Part shown: positions 5,975 to 12,116 of the stretch, in pieces | Numbering within the stretch: the stretch's first letter is position 1 | Layout: each line of letters starts with the position of its first letter | NCBI GenBank assembly: GCA_003153585.1 | Contig: PLZZ01000070.1 | Location: 1-16,558, forward strand | DNA length: 16,558 nt | Source: Acidobacteriota bacterium | Lineage (GTDB): Bacteria > Acidobacteriota > Terriglobia > Acidiferrales > UBA7541 | Direction: 5' to 3' | Notes under the pieces: model-generated | What the model was told of the DNA's origin: nothing | Databases searched by the model: none | What the model saw: only the letters and a program-made list of their open reading frames with translations | Made by a program: the position numbers and the translations under genes

Positions 5975-7192
5975 TCACTCGACATTGATCGGGAGCAGGA
6001 ATGAGAACGAACTCCCGCTTCCGACCACGCTATCAACCCATACTTTTCCGCGATGGGCTTGAATCAGGCGCTTTGTGATCGCCAGTCCCAAACCCATACC
6101 GGAAGAAGACGGATCCACGCGCACGAATTCTTCAAAAATTTCCTGATGAAATTCAGCGGCGATTCCGCCGCCTGTATCCGTTACCGAAACCAAAACACTG
6201 TTTGCGCGCATCCCCGCGTCGCGGCGACGATCGGTAGAAGGCGAAGCCTCGGAAACGCGCCGCTCCCAAAAATGCGGCTCCGCAATCATGGTGACACAGC
6301 CTTCCGCCGGCGTATGCTTCAAAGCATTATCGAGCAAATTCGCCACACACTGCTGTACTTTCTGATAATCGAACTTGAAAGAGGGCAGGTCCGGGTGAAC
6401 TTTTATTTCCAGGTGCACCTTGGCGCGCTGAAAGGCGTCCTGCCAGCGGCAGGTGAGATCGTTGATGCAATCGCGCAGATCATTTTCACGCAACTGCAGC
6501 ATGAGTTTGCCGCTTTCGAGCGCGGAATAGTTCAGGAACATGGAAACGAGCCTGACCAGCCGGTCGCAGCTTTCTTTCGATTCCTGCAGCATTTCGCGCT
6601 GCCGCTCGGTGAGTTTTCCGAGCGATCCGGAGAGGAGAAGATCGTAATAACCCTTCATAACGGCCAGTGGCGTTTTCAGTTCGTGCGCGGCTGACGCCAG
6701 AAAAACCGTTTTCTGCCGGTTCACTTCCTGAAGACGCAGGTAGGCGGCGAGCAAATTTCGATACGTGATCTCCCGCTCCTGCATTAATTCCTGAACCGTT
6801 TGCCGCATCTCCGCTTCGTTAGCCAGCGTTTGAGATGGAACTGGCTCCACGTAAACGACCAGCCAATCCGGCTCCGGCAACCAACGAACCCTTGCACGGC
6901 TTTTCCCGGCGGGAGAATCAATCTGAAGATTTACTTCCTGTTCACCATTTTCGAGCTGGTCAACAACACCTTTGCGGTCGGTGTGCAAAATGTCGCTGAA
7001 CAAATTCAGCTCCAATCTCGACGTCGTTTTCGGTGAATTCAACCGATCTTGGGCATGCAGGTTGGTAAACAAAATTCGCCCGGCGCGGTCTGCGACCACT
7101 AGCGGACGGTCAAATGCGTCCAATAAGCTCGCGACCAGATGAAAAACCTGCTGGCCAGTGGCTTGCGGGTCGGTTGTAAGACTGTTCGTCAA
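5975..7192 (-). CDS. soluble PAS-domain sensor histidine kinase
   Basis: A 405-residue kinase without membrane segments, so it senses a cytoplasmic or partner-borne signal. A PAS-like domain spans about residues 20-115 (LLDAFDRPLVVADRAGRILFTN). A coiled-coil stretch follows at about 125-160. The HisKA H-box has phosphorylated His170 (SAAHELKTPL). The ATPase domain shows the N box (Asn285, Asn289 in ANLLDNALKH), the G1 box DTGGGI at about 339-344, and the G2 box GMGLGLA at about 365-371. Between the N and G1 boxes there is an insertion of about 20 residues rich in Arg and Ser. I chose a TTG start at 7190-7192 because GGGAGGGG ends 2 nt upstream. Another in-frame TTG at 7264 has no ribosome site. 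The response regulator at 4435-5928 is the obvious partner, 46 bp downstream. Confidence 0.92.
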   Translation of the reverse strand: MTNSLTTDPQATGQQVFHLVASLLDAFDRPLVVADRAGRILFTNLHAQDRLNSPKTTSRLELNLFSDILHTDRKGVVDQLENGEQEVNLQIDSPAGKSRARVRWLPEPDWLVVYVEPVPSQTLANEAEMRQTVQELMQEREITYRNLLAAYLRLQEVNRQKTVFLASAAHELKTPLAVMKGYYDLLLSGSLGKLTERQREMLQESKESCDRLVRLVSMFLNYSALESGKLMLQLRENDLRDCINDLTCRWQDAFQRAKVHLEIKVHPDLPSFKFDYQKVQQCVANLLDNALKHTPAEGCVTMIAEPHFWERRVSEASPSTDRRRDAGMRANSVLVSVTDTGGGIAAEFHQEIFEEFVRVDPSSSGMGLGLAITKRLIQAHRGKVWVDSVVGSGSSFSFLLPINVE

Positions 7193-7194
7193 TT

Positions 7195-7202
7195 CCCCTC
7201 CC
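7195..7202 (-). promoter_or_regulatory. ribosome binding site deciding the TTG start of the histidine kinase
   Basis: Reads GGGAGGGG on the minus strand, with GGAGG about 4 nt before the TTG at 7192. No ATG or GTG start fits the reading frame as well. Confidence 0.6.
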
Positions 7203-7467
7203 GGGGACGCGGCACAAAGACACCACACTTGAGCTTTCGCTACGACGAAGGGGGCCGCACTCAAGAATATTCATGCTCGCAAAGGGCGAAAAGGGAGTCA
7301 ATGGTAAATGCGTTCTAGTTTGCACAAAGTTGGAAAAGGAATGGAGTATATTTGCCCAATTGACTGCATGGTTGCAATTCACCGCAGATTTAACCGTCTC
7401 GTAACACTATGATTATAAGTGGCTTGCTACAAAGATTGTCTCAGAAAGAGACTTGCATTCAAATTGC

Positions 7468-7499
7468 GTACTAGTGTGAGTACTAAAACTGGGGTACTA
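7468..7499 (+). repeat. three GTACTA copies upstream of the PilZ gene
   Basis: GTACTA occurs at 7468-7473, 7480-7485 and 7494-7499, with starts 12 and 14 nt apart; the last copy abuts the ATG at 7500. The spacing is near one helical turn or slightly more, as for a regulator's half-sites. It could also be coincidence in an AT-rich leader. Confidence 0.4.
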
Positions 7500-7862
7500 A
7501 TGAGCTCGACGGAAAATATTCTTCACCATAAAGTAAGTATGTCCCCTCTCTACGAAGAGCGAAGGCGATTCCAACGGATACACCTCCAGGTGCCGATGTT
7601 CATTCGGGGCAAGGATGCGCACGGCGAGCAGTTCCTTGAGCTTGCCAAGACCTTAGATGTCAGTGGCTTAGGTGCCTTTCTTACGTGTCCGCGCTCATTA
7701 GCCGTTAGCGAGATTATCACTTTAACGATCCCTGCGCCGTCCATTACCTCGTCTGGTTTAATTCCGGCCGGCATGCCGCCGATTCAAGCGAGGGTTAAAA
7801 GGCAACAACAGGCCGGAGATGTCTACCTTGTAGGTGTGGAATTCTTGAAGCCGATTGGCTAA
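7500..7862 (+). CDS. single-domain PilZ protein
   Basis: A 120-residue protein with one PilZ domain after about 18 unstructured residues. The RxxxR box is Arg22-Arg26 (ERRRFQRIHL), and D-x-S-x-x-G is Asp53-Ser55-Gly58 (TLDVSGLGAF), so c-di-GMP binding is expected. The last strand reads DVYLVGVEFL. The ATG at 7500 is preceded by GGGG 5 nt upstream. An in-frame ATG at 7419 would add 27 basic residues unlike the family, and one at 7539 would still leave the domain whole. The gene is divergent from the histidine kinase and ends 66 bp before an intrinsic terminator, so it is probably transcribed alone. Its output partner is not evident. Confidence 0.88.
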   Translation: MSSTENILHHKVSMSPLYEERRRFQRIHLQVPMFIRGKDAHGEQFLELAKTLDVSGLGAFLTCPRSLAVSEIITLTIPAPSITSSGLIPAGMPPIQARVKRQQQAGDVYLVGVEFLKPIG

Positions 7863-7927
7863 TTCTTTTCCACGTCCCTTCCGACACCTTGAGCGTTTTC
7901 CACATCCTCCCGGCGATGAAGGCGTGA

Positions 7928-7952
7928 CCTTGCCACAAAGTGGAAGGTTTTT
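7928..7952 (+). terminator. intrinsic terminator after the PilZ gene
   Basis: CCTT-G-CCAC / AAA loop / GTGG-AAGG forms an 8-bp stem with one bulged G, followed immediately by TTTTT (7948-7952). It is 66 bp past the PilZ stop codon. Confidence 0.65.
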
Positions 7953-7956
7953 CGCA
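7940..7956 (+). promoter_or_regulatory. weak candidate sigma-54 promoter for the GGDEF-PilZ gene
   Basis: GTGGAAGGTTTTTCGCA has GG and GC 10 nt apart and matches 9 of 13 sigma-54 consensus positions. It overlaps the right arm and T-run of the terminator above, which may alone explain the pattern. The predicted start near 7967 would leave a leader of about 190 nt. An alternative is a poor sigma-70 pair, TTGACG (7988-7993) with TAATTT (8010-8015). Confidence 0.25.
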
Positions 7957-8155
7957 AGCCGTCGAAGGTCCCGTCAGCAGTTCGCCATTGACGTGAGTTA
8001 GAAAACGTGTAATTTTCTTCCTTGCAGCAACTTACATATCTCTACTCCTCCCGCATTCCTGGCCCGGGGATTGGACTGTCCCTTGCTGTAAGTCCCCTGC
8101 CCCCGCAGTGGCCCCTTAGTCAGGGAAGAGTATTGCTATTTTCCGGAACCCACTG

Positions 8156-9523
8156 ATGCCCCAACCCGGCGAATCTTTGCCTACACAGCCCTTGGCCGAA
8201 GACTCGTACCTAGAGGTGCTCGCGGAAACCCTTGAGAGCCTCGAGGATTCGGTTCGCGGGCAATTTCTGCGCCAATTTTTCCGTACGATCGCGCAAATAG
8301 ATCTCACCGAAGCCCAAGGCAATGAATATTGGGAACGGATATTATTGCGGCGTCGAGAGCTAGCCGAAAGCATTGGGAAAAAAGTCTCGTTGAAAACAGC
8401 GATGGTAGATGTGCTGGCTTCTACGAGTTTTCTGCGCGTCCCCATCCTGATGGAGTATGAAGAATTCAAGAAACTGCAAATCAATGCCGCCACCGACCCG
8501 CTTACAGGCCTGTACAACCGGCGCCTCTTCGATGAATACTGCGACAAGGAACTGAATCGCGCGAAACGCTACGGGCACCAATTGGCTGTGGTGATCCTCG
8601 ATGTGCATAAGCTTAAGGAAGTGAACGATCACCACGGCCACTTACAAGGCGACCAGATATTGCAGCTCGCCGCGGCAACATTGAGGAAAACTCTGCGCGC
8701 GTCCGACTTCGCGTTTCGCATCGGCGGAGACGAATTTGCATTGCTTTTGCCGCAGACAGATTCAGAACAAGCGACGACGCTTTGCCGTCGCGTTCGCGCA
8801 CAGTACGAGGGTGACGTCTCTTCTTTGAAATTAGATCCAGGTGTCACGCTGGACTTCGGAATCGCCGTCCACCCGGTGGATGGGGAACAGAAAAGCGCTC
8901 TGCTGGGCATCGCCGATGACCGCCTCTACGAACTGAAAAATGGGGGGCGTAGTACATCGCGTGTGATTCCGCTTATCTCCCAAACACCGCGAGGAGACTC
9001 CGGAGGCGAAGCTGCAGCGCAGCGCGATCCAGCCTCGCGTTCGACGAAGGAAACTCCGGCACGCTCGCGACCAGAAGAGTCTTTTCCGCCGCATAGGGAC
9101 TCTTCTGCGTCTGAAACCGAGCAGGTGCCGCACCGCGACAATTCAACCCCGGCGAATCAGGACCGAACAGCACAGGCTCAACCCTCGCAATCACAACGAA
9201 TCATAGGTCCGCCGCCGGCCGGAACAAGCCCTGCGGCACCCTTTTCATCCCAACCCGAAAAGCGCAAATGGGAACGCGTGTCACTTGCCGGAACAAAAGC
9301 CTACGCATTGCTGACGGAAACTGACAAGAGAACGGCAACCTTAGTGGATTTAAGCTACGGTGGCGTCGCGCTCCTGCTCGAAAAGGGTGTAGAGCTTCCG
9401 AACCAGTTCAGTGCGATTCTGCACGTCCCGATCTTGCCGCCGGTGCGCGTGATTTTGCGCAAATCCTACACGCAACAGCTCGGTTCCGATCGCGAGCGCG
9501 TCGGTTGCTCGTTCGTTTCTTAG
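8156..9523 (+). CDS. diguanylate cyclase (GGDEF) with C-terminal PilZ domain
   Basis: A 455-residue soluble protein. Residues 15-105 are a helical N-terminal region with no family I recognise. The GGDEF domain spans about 110-270 and looks active: metal ligand Asp149 (VILDVHKLKEVND), Asn157, and an intact GGDEF at 190-194. An RxxD inhibitory site (RASD, 181-184) lies exactly five residues before it, so product inhibition is expected. The second Asp of the usual DxDxFK is His here, which is not a catalytic position. Residues 275-367 are a Pro/Ser/Gln/Glu/Arg-rich, probably disordered linker. Residues 369-455 form a PilZ domain with RxxxR (Arg370-Arg374) and D-x-S-x-x-G (Asp398-Ser400-Gly403). 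The protein can therefore both make and bind c-di-GMP. The ATG at 8156 has GGAA 7 nt upstream. It is probably a single-gene unit. Confidence 0.93.
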   Translation: MPQPGESLPTQPLAEDSYLEVLAETLESLEDSVRGQFLRQFFRTIAQIDLTEAQGNEYWERILLRRRELAESIGKKVSLKTAMVDVLASTSFLRVPILMEYEEFKKLQINAATDPLTGLYNRRLFDEYCDKELNRAKRYGHQLAVVILDVHKLKEVNDHHGHLQGDQILQLAAATLRKTLRASDFAFRIGGDEFALLLPQTDSEQATTLCRRVRAQYEGDVSSLKLDPGVTLDFGIAVHPVDGEQKSALLGIADDRLYELKNGGRSTSRVIPLISQTPRGDSGGEAAAQRDPASRSTKETPARSRPEESFPPHRDSSASETEQVPHRDNSTPANQDRTAQAQPSQSQRIIGPPPAGTSPAAPFSSQPEKRKWERVSLAGTKAYALLTETDKRTATLVDLSYGGVALLLEKGVELPNQFSAILHVPILPPVRVILRKSYTQQLGSDRERVGCSFVS

Positions 9524-9566
9524 CCTCCGAGTCAAGCACTCTCCCTCCACGACGAAAGGTCGAAGG

Positions 9567-9595
9567 TTGGCAAACGTGCAGTAATGCCATATAAT
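9567..9595 (+). promoter_or_regulatory. sigma-70 promoter of rpmE
   Basis: TTGGCA (9567-9572) and TATAAT (9590-9595) are separated by exactly 17 bp: 5/6 and 6/6 consensus. The predicted start near 9602 gives a leader of about 77 nt. A strong housekeeping promoter suits a ribosomal protein gene. Confidence 0.8.
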
Positions 9596-9664
9596 TGACG
9601 TTCCCGCTGACCTAGCGACGCGACCGTGTGTCTAAGCTTCTTGGGTCCCGCAGACCGGCCGGCA

Positions 9665-9678
9665 GGGAGGAGCGTCCC
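9665..9678 (+). promoter_or_regulatory. rpmE ribosome binding site inside a small hairpin
   Basis: GGGAGGAG (9665-9672) is a strong Shine-Dalgarno 6 nt before the ATG at 9679 and decides that start. Its GGGA can pair with TCCC at 9675-9678, giving a 4-bp stem that would partly hide the site. Confidence 0.6.
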
Positions 9679-9903
9679 ATGAAAGAAGGAATTCATCCCG
9701 ATTATCACGCCGTGAAGGTGCATTGCGCCTGCGGCAACACGTTCGATACGCGCTCGACGATCAAGGGGAATATGATCCGCGTTGAAATCTGCTCGAACTG
9801 CCACCCGTTTTTCACCGGTAAGCAGAAGCTGATCGATACGGCCGGCCGCGTGGAACGGTTCCAGAAGAAGTACGCGGACAAAGCAGCCTCACTGAAAAAG
9901 TAG
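9679..9903 (+). CDS. rpmE: 50S ribosomal protein L31
   Basis: A 74-residue protein of the large ribosomal subunit, normal length for the family. It opens [10 protein letters not shown] and has the zinc-binding (C+) form with four cysteines, Cys16 and Cys18 (HCACGN) and Cys38 and Cys41 ([15 protein letters not shown]), followed by the typical [13 protein letters not shown]. The zinc-containing type is replaced by a zinc-free paralogue during zinc starvation in some bacteria; no paralogue is in this window. An in-frame ATG at 9628 is rejected because the strong Shine-Dalgarno precedes 9679 and the family begins at MK. The gene has its own near-consensus promoter and terminator, so it is a single-gene transcript. 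Autogenous control through the leader is known for E. coli rpmE; whether it applies here is inference. Confidence 0.97.
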   Translation: MKEGIHPDYHAVKVHCACGNTFDTRSTIKGNMIRVEICSNCHPFFTGKQKLIDTAGRVERFQKKYADKAASLKK

Positions 9904-9934
9904 CCGCGCTTTTTGTAATTCGCAACAGCAGTTT

Positions 9935-9974
9935 AAAAGCCTCCGGGCTAAATCCCGGGGGCTTTTTTATTTTC
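9935..9974 (+). terminator. strong intrinsic terminator after rpmE
   Basis: AAAAGCCTCCGGG (9935-9947) pairs over 13 positions (one G-U) with the arm at 9954-9966, around a CTAAAT loop, and runs into TTTTTT (9963-9968) and then ATTTT. Confidence 0.92.
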
Positions 9975-10003
9975 CGCCGAACTGAATCGGCTCCCGCGCG
10001 GTG

Positions 10004-10009
10004 TACAAT
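10004..10009 (+). promoter_or_regulatory. -10 element immediately upstream of the ThyX-like gene
   Basis: TACAAT (5/6 consensus) ends 8 nt before the GTG at 10018, so transcription would begin at or next to the start codon. No -35 hexamer of quality is seen at 16-18 bp. It follows the rpmE terminator, where a new promoter is needed. Confidence 0.4.
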
Positions 10010-10017
10010 GCTAGAAA

Positions 10018-11598
10018 GTGGCCACGCAATTTTATCCATCGTCTGACGCATCTGCTGGAGCCCAGGTGGAAACCGCTGCGCCTCGTGTAACACTGCGAAA
10101 TTATTTCGCGCATCCATTTGACTCTGCTATCGCGGCCGCCCGCACGTGCTATTCGCCACGACTCATCAGTTCAGAGGAAATCACCGACAAGCAGCGGGTG
10201 ACGATCGGATCGGCCACCTACTACGGCGGACATCACACCGTATTTCAACATGCTCATTTCGAATTTGGGCTGGAGAATGTCAGCCGGCAGTTCGTTTGGT
10301 CGCTGCTTCACGCACATCCATTTTATAACTCCGAACAGCAAAGCCAGCGCTACGTGCGGCTGGATCGCGCGCAGGCTTACGTGCCTGCGGAGAGCGCGCA
10401 TTTTGGCGCAGGCGAGCGTGCGATCTACGAGAAAGCTGTCACTCGCGCGTGGAATCACTACCGTGAACTGACGCGCGTGCTACAACCAACCGCTCTCGGC
10501 ATTCTTGCGGATATATGGCACGTCAGCGAAATGTCACATCCGAAGCGCGTGCAAAAAGTGGAACGTCAGTCGGAAAAACGCGCCATCGAAGTCGCGCGCT
10601 ACGTTTTGCCGGTGGCCGCGTTCACAACGATGGTGCACACGCTGTCGGGTATCGTCCTGCACCGGCTCTGGCGCATGCACGCGGCGAGTGACACACCCTC
10701 TGAGGCCCGCCATGTAATCGCGCAGATGGTAGAGCGCGTCCGTGAGGTGGATCCGCAATTCTTCGATCGCTTCGATAATGCGCCAATGGACGAACCGCCA
10801 GAATGGCAGGCGCCAGTACACGATGGCGAGGCATTCGCGCGCGAATTTGACGCAAAGCTGGCGGGACTGACATCGCGCCTTGTTGATTATCCGCCGCGCG
10901 CCATTCCGGTGATGGCCGATGCCTACCGCGCAGTAATGGGCTTAACGGTTGCGGAATGCCCGGATACAGAAGCGCTGGACCGCATGCTGAATCCGGCGCG
11001 CAATCCCTACCGACGCGAAACGCTCGACATTGGCGTGCACGCGCCCATGATGCGCGCACTACAACACGCCAATTTTACGTTTGCCAAAAAAATCAGCCAC
11101 ACCGCCGACAGCCAAGACCAGAGGCACCGTATGGTTCCCGGCTCGCGCCCGCTGCTGACTTTGGCCGACACACGCTCGCCCGATTACATCGCGCCCATGT
11201 TGATTCGAGACAACCAGCGTGCGATGGAAATTTACGAACGCGCGATGGAAGAAGCGTGGGCGGCGAAAAACGAATTGCTCGACCGCGGCGTGCCGCTGGA
11301 ATTCGCGCTGTACCTGTTGCCAAATGCGAAAGCGATACGGTTGGTGGAAACGGGGTCGCTGCTGCATTTGCTGCACAAATGGACCATGCGCACCTGTTTC
11401 AACGCGCAGGAAGAAATTTACCAGTCATCGATTGAAGAAGTGGAGCAAGTGCGCGGAGTTTTGCCGGAACTCGCGCGCTACATCGGGCCGCCCTGCCATC
11501 TTCGTGCGGGCATTTCGACGCCAATCTGCACCGAAGGCTCGCACTTCTGCGGCGTGAAGGTCTGGCTCGATTTCCCCAATATCCAGCGCCGCATATGA
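10018..11598 (+). CDS. tandem ThyX-like protein (duplicated FAD-dependent thymidylate synthase fold)
   Basis: A 526-residue protein about twice the usual ThyX length (about 220-250). The N-terminal half (25-250) shows HHTVFQHAHFEFGLENVSRQ (72-91), then a signature ending SEQQSQRYV (105-113), then EVARYVLPVAAFTTMVHTL. The C-terminal half (about 295-520) shows LQHANFTFAKKIS (348-360), RHR at 369-371, FALYLLPNAKAIRLVETGSLLHLLHKWTMR, AQEEI, and a GPPC...C...CG tail. The ThyX signature RHRxxSxxExSxRY is intact in neither half: the first keeps QSQRY but has lost RHR, and the second keeps RHR but lacks the S..S.RY part. A composite active site is possible, as is a non-catalytic or different flavoenzyme. 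The start is GTG at 10018, with TACAAT 8 nt upstream and no clear Shine-Dalgarno. It overlaps the next gene by 4 nt. Confidence 0.85.
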   Translation: MATQFYPSSDASAGAQVETAAPRVTLRNYFAHPFDSAIAAARTCYSPRLISSEEITDKQRVTIGSATYYGGHHTVFQHAHFEFGLENVSRQFVWSLLHAHPFYNSEQQSQRYVRLDRAQAYVPAESAHFGAGERAIYEKAVTRAWNHYRELTRVLQPTALGILADIWHVSEMSHPKRVQKVERQSEKRAIEVARYVLPVAAFTTMVHTLSGIVLHRLWRMHAASDTPSEARHVIAQMVERVREVDPQFFDRFDNAPMDEPPEWQAPVHDGEAFAREFDAKLAGLTSRLVDYPPRAIPVMADAYRAVMGLTVAECPDTEALDRMLNPARNPYRRETLDIGVHAPMMRALQHANFTFAKKISHTADSQDQRHRMVPGSRPLLTLADTRSPDYIAPMLIRDNQRAMEIYERAMEEAWAAKNELLDRGVPLEFALYLLPNAKAIRLVETGSLLHLLHKWTMRTCFNAQEEIYQSSIEEVEQVRGVLPELARYIGPPCHLRAGISTPICTEGSHFCGVKVWLDFPNIQRRI

Positions 11599-12083
11599 CG
11601 CGCAGCGGCAGCCTGGCGTATTACCTCACCGCATGGATTTGCGGGTGCTTCTTCATGAGCCTCGCTGTTTGGACCAGAGACTTGTTCGGAGCTAACGCGG
11701 ATAACGCGTTTTCCACACACTCGGTATTCGGGCTCATCTTTTTTTATTTTTACGGATTGGTCTTCGGGGCAATAGCTGCGCTCACCGGAGCATTCCTTCT
11801 GCGACGCATTATGGCAGCGCTCAAATGCCTGACGGCGAGCCACTGGGCAGTCGCCGGGGCGATTTTAGCTCCCGCAGTTATCGCGATACTTGGACTGTGG
11901 GGACGGCACGTCGGCATAGACGAACAAAGCGGCATGCGCGTGGTCAGGATCATCACCTTCGGCCCGAAGATTGTGGTGGAAGCCGGATGGTGGCTCGCAA
12001 TTCCAGCAGGGGCCGCAACTGCGTACTTGCTGTGCCGAGTACAGCGGGCATTCGCAGGTCAACAGGCGCCACAGCCTTCCTAG
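11595..12083 (+). CDS. four-helix membrane protein of unknown function, coupled to the ThyX-like gene
   Basis: A 162-residue integral membrane protein that I do not assign to a family. Four hydrophobic segments are visible: about residues 7-26 (AYYLTAWICGCFFMSLAVW), 42-69, 81-101 (HWAVAGAILAPAVIAILGLW) and 127-147. Basic residues after segment 2 (LLRRIMAALK) suggest that loop faces the cytoplasm. A roughly 25-residue loop (RHVGIDEQSGMRVVRIITFGPK) lies between segments 3 and 4. The ATG overlaps the upstream stop codon as ATGA, the classic arrangement for translational coupling, so it is made with the ThyX-like protein. There is no catalytic motif. It converges on the glycosyltransferase gene with a 33-bp gap. 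Confidence 0.8.
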   Translation: MTRSGSLAYYLTAWICGCFFMSLAVWTRDLFGANADNAFSTHSVFGLIFFYFYGLVFGAIAALTGAFLLRRIMAALKCLTASHWAVAGAILAPAVIAILGLWGRHVGIDEQSGMRVVRIITFGPKIVVEAGWWLAIPAGAATAYLLCRVQRAFAGQQAPQPS

Positions 12084-12116
12084 ACTCGGTGGTTACGAAC
12101 TGAAAAAGCAATGCGC

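Larger units (their letters stand above)
7193..7499. other. 307-bp divergent promoter region between kinase and PilZ gene
   Basis: Must carry promoters in both directions. Plus-strand -10-like hexamers TATGAT (7408-7413) and TATAAG (7414-7419) occur in an AT-rich patch but lack good -35 partners. A TTGACT at 7360-7365 is too far away to pair with them. On the minus strand a TATACT (7346-7351) and a TTGACT (7296-7301) also lack clear partners. Three GTACTA copies sit just before the PilZ gene start. Confidence 0.4.

Noticed and set aside
6053..6694. 213-codon plus-strand frame inside the histidine kinase
   Set aside because: Antisense to the conserved H, N and G boxes of the kinase; no independent support.
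7360..7365. TTGACT as the -35 of a promoter for the PilZ gene at 7500
   Set aside because: No -10 hexamer at 16-18 bp; the nearest good one (TATGAT) is 42 bp away.
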